Shown: positions 40,092 through 47,182 of the stretch, piece by piece
How the letters are laid out: each line of letters starts with the position of its first letter
Numbering within the stretch: the first letter of the stretch is position 1
NCBI GenBank assembly: GCA_034669145.1
Contig: JAXDNY010000128.1
Span: forward strand, 1 to 47,182
Direction: 5' to 3'
DNA length: 47,182 nucleotides
DNA from: PALSA-894 sp034669145
Lineage (GTDB): Bacteria > Pseudomonadota > Alphaproteobacteria > Rhizobiales > Xanthobacteraceae
Translations under genes and position numbers: made by a program
The notes under the pieces: model-generated
The model's input: only the letters and a program-made list of their open reading frames with translations
Told to the model about the DNA's origin: nothing
The model's database searches: none

Positions 40092-41228
40092 ATGCGTGTG
40101 TCGCGTCGCGGGGCGTCCAGTCGGACGCCCCGCACACATCTTGCGCCCAATTCCCACACCATCGTCGTCGGCGATTGCGTCGCCGAGATGACGCGGTTGG
40201 AGCCGGCCTCGGTCGACCTCGTATTCGCCGATCCCCCATACAATTTGCAGCTCCAGGGCGACCTCAAGCGCCCCGACGACAGCAAGGTCGACGCGGTCGA
40301 CGACGACTGGGACAAGTTTTCCTCATTCGCCGCCTATGACGACTTCACCCGTGCCTGGCTGATGGCCGCGCGCCGCGTGATGAAGCCGTCCGCGACGCTG
40401 TGGGTGATCGGCTCCTATCACAACATCTTCCGCGTCGGCACGATCCTGCAGGATCTCGGCTTCTGGATGCTCAACGACGTGGTGTGGCGCAAAACCAACC
40501 CGATGCCGAACTTCCGCGGCCGCCGCTTCACCAACGCGCACGAGACCATGATCTGGGCGGCGCGCGATCAGGGCGCGAAGGGCTATACGTTCAATTACGA
40601 GGCCCTCAAGGCCGGCAACGAGGACATTCAGGTCCGTTCCGACTGGACCATCCCGCTGTGTACCGGCGAGGAGCGGCTGAAGGGCCGCGACGGCAAGAAA
40701 ATTCACCCCACGCAAAAACCCGAGGCGCTGCTTGCGCGCGTGATCCTCTCGTCATCGCGCCCCGGCGACCTCATCCTCGATCCGTTCAGCGGCACCGGTA
40801 CCACCGGCGCCGCCGCAAAGCGCCTCGGCCGGCGGTTCATCGGGGTTGAAAGAGACCCCGCCTATGCTGCCGCGGCCGAGGCGCGTATTTCCGCCGTGGA
40901 GCCGATGCCGGAGGCTTCGCTTGCGCCGTTCATGACCGCGCGCGAGGCGCCGCGCGTGGCCTTCAGTGCGCTGCTCGAACGCGGCATGATCGTGCCGGGC
41001 GAAACGATGTTCGATGCCAAGCGCAAGGTCTCGGCGTTGGTGCGCGCCGACGGCGCCCTGCAGATCGGCAACGTGGTCGGCTCGATCCATCGCGTCGGCG
41101 CGATCGTGCAAGGTGCGGAAGCCTGCAACGGCTGGACCTACTGGCACGTCGAGCGCCGGAAGAAACTAACGCTGATCGACGAGTTTCGCGCCGAGATCCG
41201 CGCCACCATGAGCATCGCGGCCGAATAG
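40092..41228 (+). CDS. ccrM: Cell-cycle-regulated GANTC adenine methyltransferase
   Basis: CcrM methylates adenine in GANTC and helps time the alphaproteobacterial cell cycle. The 378-residue frame has the beta-class order: catalytic DPPY at 47-50 (VFADPPYNLQLQGDL) first, then the SAM motif LILDPFSGTGTTGAAAKRLG. WRKTNPMPNFRGRRFTNAHE and KKIHPTQKPEALL are characteristic. The C-terminal region of about 85 residues (RGMIVPGETMFDAKRKVSALV, then WTYWHVERRKKLTLIDEFR) is the CcrM-specific DNA-binding extension. No GANTC site is visible between 39833 and 40092, unlike the Caulobacter leader. It has its own divergent promoter region. Confidence 0.96.
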   Translation: MRVSRRGASSRTPRTHLAPNSHTIVVGDCVAEMTRLEPASVDLVFADPPYNLQLQGDLKRPDDSKVDAVDDDWDKFSSFAAYDDFTRAWLMAARRVMKPSATLWVIGSYHNIFRVGTILQDLGFWMLNDVVWRKTNPMPNFRGRRFTNAHETMIWAARDQGAKGYTFNYEALKAGNEDIQVRSDWTIPLCTGEERLKGRDGKKIHPTQKPEALLARVILSSSRPGDLILDPFSGTGTTGAAAKRLGRRFIGVERDPAYAAAAEARISAVEPMPEASLAPFMTAREAPRVAFSALLERGMIVPGETMFDAKRKVSALVRADGALQIGNVVGSIHRVGAIVQGAEACNGWTYWHVERRKKLTLIDEFRAEIRATMSIAAE

Positions 41229-41381
41229 GCAAGCTCGCCGAACTTATCGGCTGCGGCCTACCCAAGATCCGCACTGCATCCGGCATCACACGTGGCCTCG
41301 CGCGGGCCCAAGCGGCCGCTCGACAACAAGGTGCGCGGCTGCAAGACTGCCCTCGCAACGGGAAAAAATACGGAGGAAACG

Positions 41382-41831
41382 ATGAATATCGATCGTCGTC
41401 AGTTGGCCTTGCCGGCCCTCGCCATTGGGCTCCTCGGCATCGTCCCGGCTTTTGCAGAGTCGCCAGATCAAGAAGCGGTCGCCAAGAAGGTCGAGGCATT
41501 CCGCGCCGCTCAGGTCGCGGCAGACGCCAAGGCATTCGACGCGCTCTGCGCAGCGGAACTCAGCTACAGCCACTCCGATGGCCGGGTCGAGGACAAGGCG
41601 GCCTTCATCGCCGGCGCCACCAACGGAAAGTCGAAGTGGGTGTCGCTCAAATACGAGGATCCCAAGATCCACGTGGTCGGCCCCGCCGCAATCGTGCGTT
41701 TCCACTGGCTGGGCGAAGCCGAGTCCATCCCGGACGGCAAGAAAAGCTCCACCAATCTCCATATCCTGATGAACTGGCAAAAGCAGGGTGCGGACTGGAA
41801 GCTGCTGTCGCGCGCGTCGACCAAGCTCTAA
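41382..41831 (+). CDS. Exported NTF2/SnoaL-like protein
   Basis: This 149-residue protein has a signal peptide (MNIDRRQLALPALAIGLLGIVPAFAES, possibly Tat-like with a twin Arg). A single cone-shaped NTF2-like domain follows: VAKKVEAFRAAQVAADAKAF, LSYSHSDGRVEDKAAFIAG, VRFHWLGEAE and LHILMNWQKQGADWKLLSRA. Such domains act as small enzymes or ligand binders; the pattern matches the DUF4440-type. The start at 41382 follows GGAGGAAACG. It stands alone between ccrM and a convergent Bug receptor. The ligand is unknown. Confidence 0.87.
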   Translation: MNIDRRQLALPALAIGLLGIVPAFAESPDQEAVAKKVEAFRAAQVAADAKAFDALCAAELSYSHSDGRVEDKAAFIAGATNGKSKWVSLKYEDPKIHVVGPAAIVRFHWLGEAESIPDGKKSSTNLHILMNWQKQGADWKLLSRASTKL

Positions 41832-41834
41832 CTC

Positions 41835-41848
41835 GCGCCGGCAGGCGC
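41835..41848. terminator. Short GC-rich hairpin between convergent genes
   Basis: GCGCC-GGCA-GGCGC forms a 5-bp stem three bases after the NTF2-like stop, in the 22-base gap before the end of the convergent Bug receptor gene. There is no T-run, so only a weak bidirectional terminator is possible. Confidence 0.3.
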
Positions 41849-41853
41849 AAGGC

Positions 41854-42813
41854 TCAATCGGGCTTGCTCGCCGCCTTGATGATCGGCGTCCACTTGGCGA
41901 GGTCTTCGTCGATCATCTTGCCGAATGCGGCCGGCTGCAGCTGCGCGATAGGGTCGAGGCCGATATCCTTGAACTTGGCCTGAACCGTCGGGTCGGCCGC
42001 GGTCCTGGCGAATTCGTCGCGCAGGCGCTGAATGATCTCGGGCGGCGTGCCGGCCGGCACGCCGAAGCCGAACCACGTCACCATGTCGAAACCCTTGATG
42101 CCGCTGGCATCGAGGGTCGGCAGATCGGGAAGATGCGCCGAGCGCGTCAGGCTCGTCACCGCGAGCGCCTTGAGCTTGCCGGTCCTGATCTCATCGATCA
42201 CGGTTGGAATGTTGAAGAAGCCCATCGTCATCTCGCCGCTGACGATGCGCTTGATCCCATCGACTGAAACAAGATGCGGCACATGCTTGATGTCGCTGCC
42301 GGTCATCGCTGCGAACAGCGCGCCGGAGAGGTGATGCGACGTCCCGATGCCTCCGGACGCGTAGGTCAGTTGCCCGGGCGCAGCCTTCGCGGCGGCCACC
42401 ACCTCCAGCGGCGTCTTCGCCGGATTTGACGGGTGAATCGTCATCACGTTGGTCACGGCCGCGATCGGCGTCACCGGAACGATCTTCTTCGGGTCGTAGC
42501 GCAGCGTCTTGTAGAGGCTCAGATTGAAGACATGCGTGCCCTGCGTGATCATGCCGATCGTGTAGCCGTCGGGCGGGGCCTTCTCGACCTCTCCCATCGC
42601 GACGCCGCCGCCCTCGCCCACCTTGAGCTCGACCTTGACCGGCTGGCCGAGATTCTTCGACAGCACCTCGGCGACGACCACGCCCATGATCTCGGCCGTG
42701 GTGCCTTTGCCCAGACCGATCACCATCGTGATGGGCTTGGCAGGATATTGCTGCGCCTGAACCGGCATTGCGCCCGCAACGCATGCGAGCAAGCCCGCTA
42801 TCACAATGCGCAT
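41854..42813 (-). CDS. Bug/TctC-family substrate-binding protein (second)
   Basis: This is a periplasmic receptor of about 319 residues with a signal peptide (MRIVIAGLLACVAGAMPVQAQ). QYPAKPITMVIGLGKGTTAE follows, where most relatives have a PxGGxxD turn, so the ligand loop differs. PDGYTIGMITQGTHVFNLSLY, TPLEVVAAAKAAPGQLTYASGG and LPTLDASGIKGFDMVTWFGF are family-like. The start is ATG ending at 42813, after GGGGGAT. It lies 50 bases downstream of the PaiB-like gene and likely shares its transcript with the amidohydrolase. No tctAB genes are near. It perhaps binds a carboxylate that the amidohydrolase makes or uses; that is inference. Confidence 0.92.
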   Translation of the reverse strand: MRIVIAGLLACVAGAMPVQAQQYPAKPITMVIGLGKGTTAEIMGVVVAEVLSKNLGQPVKVELKVGEGGGVAMGEVEKAPPDGYTIGMITQGTHVFNLSLYKTLRYDPKKIVPVTPIAAVTNVMTIHPSNPAKTPLEVVAAAKAAPGQLTYASGGIGTSHHLSGALFAAMTGSDIKHVPHLVSVDGIKRIVSGEMTMGFFNIPTVIDEIRTGKLKALAVTSLTRSAHLPDLPTLDASGIKGFDMVTWFGFGVPAGTPPEIIQRLRDEFARTAADPTVQAKFKDIGLDPIAQLQPAAFGKMIDEDLAKWTPIIKAASKPD

Positions 42814-42863
42814 GAAGACATCCCCCAGGGCGGTTATCCGGCGCGGCACCGTAGCACGGCGGG

Positions 42864-43505
42864 CTACTCGGCCGTCGTCATTTTGCCCGCGACCGCATCG
42901 GCAATTTTCAGATCGTCACCAGCCGCGCGCGCCTTCAGGCCTTCGACGACGCGCACACGATCCTGCGGCTCGCGGTTCTGGCTCATCTTCCACTTGCCTT
43001 CGAGGCGCGTGATCTCGAAACGAAAACCGATGATGCCGCGCAGCATCACGTCGACGTAGCTCGCGGGCGCATCCGATACCTTCCACGGATGCGCCTCGCT
43101 GCGCTCCTGCTGGTCGGAGAGCTCCGTCACATGGCGGAGCAGCCAGTCCTTCTCCTTCATGACCGCGGGGCGGCCGTAGGCGTGCACGATCGCGTAGTTC
43201 CAGGTCGGGACGGCCTTTCCGGTCGCGGCTTTGGTCGCGTACCAGTTCGGCGTGATGTAGCCGTCAGGTCCCTGGAAGATCATCATCGCCTCGCCGCCTT
43301 CGGCGAGGTCCTTCCAGTGCGGGTTGGCACGCGAGAGATGGCACTCGATGGTGCCGAACGTTCCCTCGTCCTTGAGCACGGTCGGCAGGTGCGTCCCGTA
43401 AAGACCGGCTTGCGTCGTCGACACCAGCGCCGCGAAGGGCCGCGCACGCATCAGCGCGTGCATCTCGGCGATATCCTCGACGCGGAAGTGATCGGGCAGA
43501 AACAT
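42864..43505 (-). CDS. PaiB-family FMN-binding protein
   Basis: This 213-residue protein is of the PaiB/FMN-binding split-barrel family, described in Bacillus as a negative regulator. Landmarks are MFLPDHFRVED at the start, PFAALVSTTQAGLYGTHLP, GTIECHLSRANPHW, MMIFQGPDGYITPNWYATK and VPTWNYAIVHAYG. The family heme/FMN-site residues (HxxRANPHW, PxWY) are kept. GAGG lies ahead of the ATG, and the start is seven bases after the amidohydrolase stop, so they form an operon. Whether it regulates or is enzymatic is open. Confidence 0.92.
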   Translation of the reverse strand: MFLPDHFRVEDIAEMHALMRARPFAALVSTTQAGLYGTHLPTVLKDEGTFGTIECHLSRANPHWKDLAEGGEAMMIFQGPDGYITPNWYATKAATGKAVPTWNYAIVHAYGRPAVMKEKDWLLRHVTELSDQQERSEAHPWKVSDAPASYVDVMLRGIIGFRFEITRLEGKWKMSQNREPQDRVRVVEGLKARAAGDDLKIADAVAGKMTTAE

Positions 43506-43512
43506 CGGCGCC

Positions 43513-44796
43513 TCACCGCACCGCGAACGGTGAATTGTACGGGCGGCCGAACGGCACGCCAGCCGTCACGGTCTGCACCGGCTTCAAGTACGCCTTGCCG
43601 TCGCGCTTGTTGTTGCGCGTGTCGACGAACGACACCGACCCCTCGACCAGTTCCATGATCGCGACGTCGCCCGGTGCGCCGACCTGCAAGGTGCCGAGCT
43701 TCGGCATCCGGTTGATCACCTTGGCGGGCGCGGTCGTCGCCATGGTGACGACCTGCTCGAGCGTGAAGCCGAAGGTGAGGAACTTACTCATCACCCAGGT
43801 GAGATAGGGCATGCCGGGCGAGTTGCCGGAGAACACGTGGATGTCGGACGAGATCGTGTCCGGTCCGGCGCCTTGCTGCATGGCCGCATCGCAGACCGTG
43901 AAGTCGTAGCTGCCGCCGCCGTGTCCGACATCGAAGATCACGCCGCGCCGCTTGGCCTCCAGCGCGGCGGGCAGCAGCTTTCCGTCCTGCACGATGTTGG
44001 TGAAGGCTCCCGCTATATTCGGCGCGCCCGAATACGCGTGGGTGAGCACGTCGCCCGGCCGGAGCGTGTCGAGGATCTGCGACATCAGTTGCGCCGTCTC
44101 GACGCCACCGATGTGGCACATGATCTTTCCGTTGGTGCCGGATTTCTCGCAGGCCAGGATCGCGCGCTTGAGCGGCTCGAGGCCGTGCTTGGCGATGACG
44201 TTCTCGGACATCCGCACTTTGGCGCCCAAGGCGATGTCGGCGTTCTCGCCGATCGCCTTGGCACACGCGTCAACCTGCGCGAAATCGATGTTATAGAGCT
44301 CGGCGACCGGGAACGGCGTCAGCCCGGTATTGGCGATGTGGATGAAGGCATAGAGCCGCGTGCGCGTCTGCCCGACGATGTAGCGGCGGAACGCCGCGAA
44401 GTTGTTAGCGCCGGCATCGCCGCCTGAGACGCAGGTCGTGGTGCATTGATGCGCGGCCAGCTCGTCGGCCGGAATGCCGATCGCCGAGCCGTATGGATAG
44501 ACATGACTGTGCAGATCGACCAGGCCGGGCGTGACCAGCTTGCCGTCGACGCTGAGCACGCGTTCGGCGCGCGCCGCCGGAATGTCGGCCTCGACCGCCT
44601 CGATCATGCCATAGCGGATACCGATGTCGCGCTTGCCGCGCAGGTTCTGGCTCGGGTCGAGCACATCGCCGCCCTTGATCACGAGGTCGAACTTGTCGTT
44701 CGGCCCCATGGCGGCGAACGCGGGCACTCCGCTCGCGGCAGCCAGCGCGAGCGAACCCGTGCTGCGAAGAAACTCACGGCGTGAGTGGACAGACAT
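43513..44796 (-). CDS. Tat-exported amidohydrolase/deacetylase-family metallohydrolase
   Basis: A 427-residue protein starts with a Tat signal (HSRREFLRSTGSLALAAASG). An amidohydrolase-superfamily enzyme follows: FDLVIKGGDVLDPSQNLRGK, the metal HxH in GLVDLHSHVYPYG, the carboxylated-Lys candidate in ALGAKVRMSE, then HIGG, THAYSG, DVGHGGGSYDF and SSDIH. It most resembles the deacetylase subgroup of dihydroorotase-like enzymes. Export of a metal hydrolase by Tat suggests folding in the cytoplasm and action in the periplasm. GGGAGGA precedes the ATG. It is the first gene of an operon with paiB-like and Bug receptor genes and diverges from a VOC gene. The substrate is unknown. Confidence 0.9.
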   Translation of the reverse strand: MSVHSRREFLRSTGSLALAAASGVPAFAAMGPNDKFDLVIKGGDVLDPSQNLRGKRDIGIRYGMIEAVEADIPAARAERVLSVDGKLVTPGLVDLHSHVYPYGSAIGIPADELAAHQCTTTCVSGGDAGANNFAAFRRYIVGQTRTRLYAFIHIANTGLTPFPVAELYNIDFAQVDACAKAIGENADIALGAKVRMSENVIAKHGLEPLKRAILACEKSGTNGKIMCHIGGVETAQLMSQILDTLRPGDVLTHAYSGAPNIAGAFTNIVQDGKLLPAALEAKRRGVIFDVGHGGGSYDFTVCDAAMQQGAGPDTISSDIHVFSGNSPGMPYLTWVMSKFLTFGFTLEQVVTMATTAPAKVINRMPKLGTLQVGAPGDVAIMELVEGSVSFVDTRNNKRDGKAYLKPVQTVTAGVPFGRPYNSPFAVR

Positions 44797-44952
44797 CGTT
44801 TCCTCCCGGTATGCGCCGGTGTCGGCCCGGCGGGCCCAAGACTACGACGAGGATGGGGGCGCCGCGATGTCACTATCGCTTGATCGCACCTAGATGCCGG
44901 CCCCGCGCGGGCATGGTATGGTGCGCGCCTGCAACACCCAAGAGACGCAATC

Positions 44953-45852
44953 ATGCAATTCGACCGTTCGGCGGAAGACCTCGGCAACGCGATCCATCTC
45001 GAACATGTCAACGTGCAGGTGCCGGACCAGCGGCTGGCACAACTGTTCTACGCGGCCGGCCTCGGACTGACGCGCGATCCGTATCTCATGGTGTCCGACA
45101 CCAACATGTGGATCAATGTCGGGCGCAGCCAATTCCATTTGCCGACCGGTGCCCCGCAGGTCGTGCGCGGCCATACCGGGCTGGTGATCGAGGGCCGCGA
45201 CGCGTTGCTCGACCGGCTGACGCGCGTGAAGCCGAAGCTCGACGGCACCAAATTCGGATTTTCCGAGCACAACGACTACGTCGAGGCGACGTGCCCGTGG
45301 GGCAATCGCATGCGCTGCTATGAGCCGGATGCGGCGCGCTTCGGGCGCATCTCGCTCGGAATTCCCTACGTGGAGTTCGACGTGCCGGCCGGGACTGCGA
45401 AACGCATCGCTGATTTCTACCCCGCGATCTTCGGAACGCCCGCGCAGGTGCAAAACGGCGACGGCACGCTCGCGCGCACCCTGATGGGCAAGGACCAGCA
45501 CCTGCAATTCCGCGAGACCGACGCGCCGCAGCCGCAGTTCGACGGCCATCACGTGCAGATGTACATCGCCAATTTCTCAGGGCCGTACGGCAAGCTGAAG
45601 GAACGCGGCCTGATCTCGGTCGAAGACAACCAGTATCAGTACCGCTTCCAGGACATCATCGACCTCGACACCGGCAAGGTCCTTTGGTCGGTCGAGCACG
45701 AGGTGCGCAGCGTGACGCATCCGATGTATCTGCGCCCGCTGGTGAACCGCAATCCCGCCACGACCAACCAGAACTACGCCAACGGCTACGACGCATTGCT
45801 CTGGGCCATGGACCCGGCCGAATATGACAGCCGCGCCATGCGTCCGCGCTAG
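44953..45852 (+). CDS. VOC-superfamily (glyoxalase-fold) protein
   Basis: This 299-residue protein has two vicinal-oxygen-chelate modules. The first starts AIHLEHVNVQVPDQRLAQLFY and the second GRISLGIPYVEFDVPAGTAKRIADFY. Candidate metal ligands include His in LEHVNV, Glu in PYVEFDV and the His pair in FDGHHVQMYI. FDVPAGTAKRIADFYPAIFG and RSQFHLPTG support the fold. The C-terminal 70 residues (VLWSVEHEVRSVTHPMYLRP) lie outside the usual core. The function could be a dioxygenase or lyase type; the sequence does not decide. It is divergent from the amidohydrolase operon with a shared promoter region of about 155 bases. Confidence 0.82.
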   Translation: MQFDRSAEDLGNAIHLEHVNVQVPDQRLAQLFYAAGLGLTRDPYLMVSDTNMWINVGRSQFHLPTGAPQVVRGHTGLVIEGRDALLDRLTRVKPKLDGTKFGFSEHNDYVEATCPWGNRMRCYEPDAARFGRISLGIPYVEFDVPAGTAKRIADFYPAIFGTPAQVQNGDGTLARTLMGKDQHLQFRETDAPQPQFDGHHVQMYIANFSGPYGKLKERGLISVEDNQYQYRFQDIIDLDTGKVLWSVEHEVRSVTHPMYLRPLVNRNPATTNQNYANGYDALLWAMDPAEYDSRAMRPR

Positions 45853-45937
45853 CATTTCACGCCACAAACTCTCTCGCGTAAAATAATTGTCTGCGCTATC
45901 TTTCCCGCTTAGATTTAGCGACGGGAGGATAACGGCC

Positions 45938-47029
45938 ATGCACAAGACGGTTTTGGCGACGCTATTGGTGGCAGCCTCAATGGCGGCTCCGGTACCCGCG
46001 CTCGCGTGGGACTATCCCGGTCATCGCATCGTCGGCGCGATTGCGGACATGGTGCTGCAGCAGCACCACACAAAGACCTATGACAAGGTCAAGAAGCTCC
46101 TGGCGATTAAAGACGAGCACGGGGAAACCATCGAGACGCGCAGCCTCGAGCAAGTCGCCGTGTTCCCCGATTGCGCCAAGAAAGACAGCATTCTGTACTG
46201 CGGCCGTGCGCCCAGCGACGAAGAGAAAAACTATGTGGAGCGCAATCCCAACCACAGCAAATATCACTATACGGATGTCCCGCTGAAGCGCCCGAAATAC
46301 GAGACCGACATCGCCGGTACCGACGACCTCGATGTCGTTCATATGATCAACTACATCGTCAAGCAACTTCGCGCCAAAGATCCGAAGGACAAACCGAAAT
46401 TGCGCGGAGTTTCCTTGACCGATACAGAGGCGGTCTGGCTGCTCGCGCACCTCGTCGGCGATATTCATCAGCCGCTCCATGTCGGTGCAGCCTATTTTGA
46501 CAAGAAAACCTGCAAGACACGCGCCGATCCAAATGACGTGCCCGGCGGCATGATCAATGTTGTCGAAGCCTTCGGCGGGAACGATATCCTGCTCAAGCCG
46601 GACGCTAGCAAGCCCGGATCGAAACTCGTCGTGGCGCCCCACAACAACCTTCATCTTTTCTGGGATGGCACCGTAGTCGCCCGGGCCATGCAGTCAGAAA
46701 ATCTGGCGGGCGCCGAGCAGGACTATGCAAGGTCTTTGGCATCGAAACTGCCTGCCGGGTGGGAAGCCGCAGGCGATCCACTGACCGGCGATCCCGCAAA
46801 ACTCGCTGAGCAATGGGCGACCGAGATTCTGCCCGCTGCTTCGGACGCGCACGGCCCCATGGACATCACCAAGGATGAATCCGATCCGACCAATCCCAAG
46901 TGCAAATGGAATATGACACTTGACCAAGCCTATGAGACCCGGGCGCGGGATCTCGCCCGCGACCAGCTCAGGAAGGCGGGCTTTCGCCTTGCCGCGATAC
47001 TCGTCGCGATCTTCCCGAACACGCCGTAA
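45938..47029 (+). CDS. S1/P1-type zinc nuclease
   Basis: This exported phospholipase C/P1-fold nuclease of about 363 residues should cut single-stranded DNA or RNA in the periplasm or outside, using three zinc ions. The signal peptide ends PALA, leaving Trp24 at the mature N-terminus (WDYPGHRIVGAIAD), a zinc ligand in this family. Other ligands are in KYHYTDVP, LAHLVGDIHQPLHVG and NNLHLFWDGTVV. It carries more Lys and an insert around KDPKDKPKLRG compared with plant enzymes. The ATG at 45938 follows GGGAGG. It stands alone before a convergent RidA-like gene. Confidence 0.93.
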   Translation: MHKTVLATLLVAASMAAPVPALAWDYPGHRIVGAIADMVLQQHHTKTYDKVKKLLAIKDEHGETIETRSLEQVAVFPDCAKKDSILYCGRAPSDEEKNYVERNPNHSKYHYTDVPLKRPKYETDIAGTDDLDVVHMINYIVKQLRAKDPKDKPKLRGVSLTDTEAVWLLAHLVGDIHQPLHVGAAYFDKKTCKTRADPNDVPGGMINVVEAFGGNDILLKPDASKPGSKLVVAPHNNLHLFWDGTVVARAMQSENLAGAEQDYARSLASKLPAGWEAAGDPLTGDPAKLAEQWATEILPAASDAHGPMDITKDESDPTNPKCKWNMTLDQAYETRARDLARDQLRKAGFRLAAILVAIFPNTP

Positions 47030-47055
47030 GCAACGCGGCGGGCGCGGCGGCGGCG

Positions 47056-47182
47056 CTACTTCGCCGCCACCACCATGATCTCGACGTGATAGCCGGGCGC
47101 GGCGAGCTTCGCCTCGACGGTCGCGCGCGCGGGCGTGTTGCCGGGCGACACCCAGGCGTCCCACACGGCGTTCATCTCGGCG
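47056..47182 (-). CDS. RidA/YjgF-family protein (partial, C-terminal end)
   Basis: The window edge leaves the last 41 residues. They read AEMNAVWDAWVSPGNTPARA, then TVEAKLAAPGYHVEIMVVAAK and TAG at 47058-47056. The pattern V-x-x-x-W/F-x-x-x-x-P-x-x-x-P-A-R-x-T-V, then V-E-I, matches the C-terminal end of RidA proteins, which hydrolyse reactive enamines and imines. The conserved Arg (PARATV) is present. The N-terminal two thirds lie outside the window. It converges with the S1/P1 nuclease gene across 26 bases. Confidence 0.8.
   Translation of the reverse strand, partial: AEMNAVWDAWVSPGNTPARATVEAKLAAPGYHVEIMVVAAK

Noticed and set aside
1..47182. tRNA, rRNA, insertion sequence or prophage genes
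   Set aside because: No tRNA cloverleaf, transposase or phage structural gene was seen in the gaps or frames; a short or degraded remnant cannot be excluded by eye.

Overview
The window is about 47 kb of high-GC chromosome with no rRNA, tRNA, CRISPR or insertion sequence that I can see. It looks like an alphaproteobacterium of the Hyphomicrobiales/Rhizobiales, near Bradyrhizobiaceae or Xanthobacteraceae. The grounds are a CcrM-type GANTC methyltransferase, Bug/TctC receptors without transporter subunits, Omp25/31-like porins, a separate glyQ, a PA0069-type radical SAM protein, and small conserved peptides of a type I associate with that group. This placement rests on gene content and remembered family distribution; no search was run. 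Genes are closely packed and no stretch over 300 bases lacks one. The largest gaps are 475-716 (upstream of glyQ), 9118-9315, 32196-32389 and 39833-40091.

Layout. 1-16.8 kb is mainly housekeeping: glyQ (cut by the left edge), a Bug receptor, an SppA-like protease, a tRNA-methyltransferase-like gene with a DUF2007 gene and a membrane-anchored glycosyltransferase, polyprenyl diphosphate synthase convergent with ispE, a TPR lipid- or envelope-associated type protein upstream of ispE, ETF-ubiquinone oxidoreductase, and a run of uracil-DNA glycosylase, cytochrome bd subunits I and II, and a zinc-ribbon metallo-beta-lactamase protein. 16.8-20.9 kb holds rnhB with a GT39-like glycosyltransferase, an SDR, a toxin-antitoxin pair with a palindromic operator, a radical SAM protein and a small glycosyltransferase.

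20.9-38.2 kb is the accessory part. It has a MarR-GNAT fusion with an EamA exporter, then a four-gene minus-strand unit (22.9-26.9 kb). That unit encodes an 865-residue BNR beta-propeller with a very basic N-terminus, a small membrane protein, and two proteins sharing a short Y-x-I-L-x-T-x-E-x-D-P-Y-D-x-P motif. An aldolase and a flavoprotein with an apparent CTG start follow. After these come two paralogous autotransporters in the same orientation on either side of a porin gene that encodes two complete barrels in one chain.

38.3-47.2 kb returns to conserved genes: moaB, a zinc metallopeptidase, ccrM with a possible CtrA box, an NTF2-like secreted protein, and an operon of Tat-exported amidohydrolase, PaiB-like protein and Bug receptor. 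A VOC protein, an S1/P1 nuclease and the end of a RidA-like gene close the window.

The most notable material is the outer-membrane block (29.1-38.2 kb). Its two autotransporters share a near-identical barrel, a 21-residue passenger repeat present in different numbers, a conserved cysteine pair and a shared upstream DNA element. The BNR/DPYD-motif operon beside it has no function I recognise.
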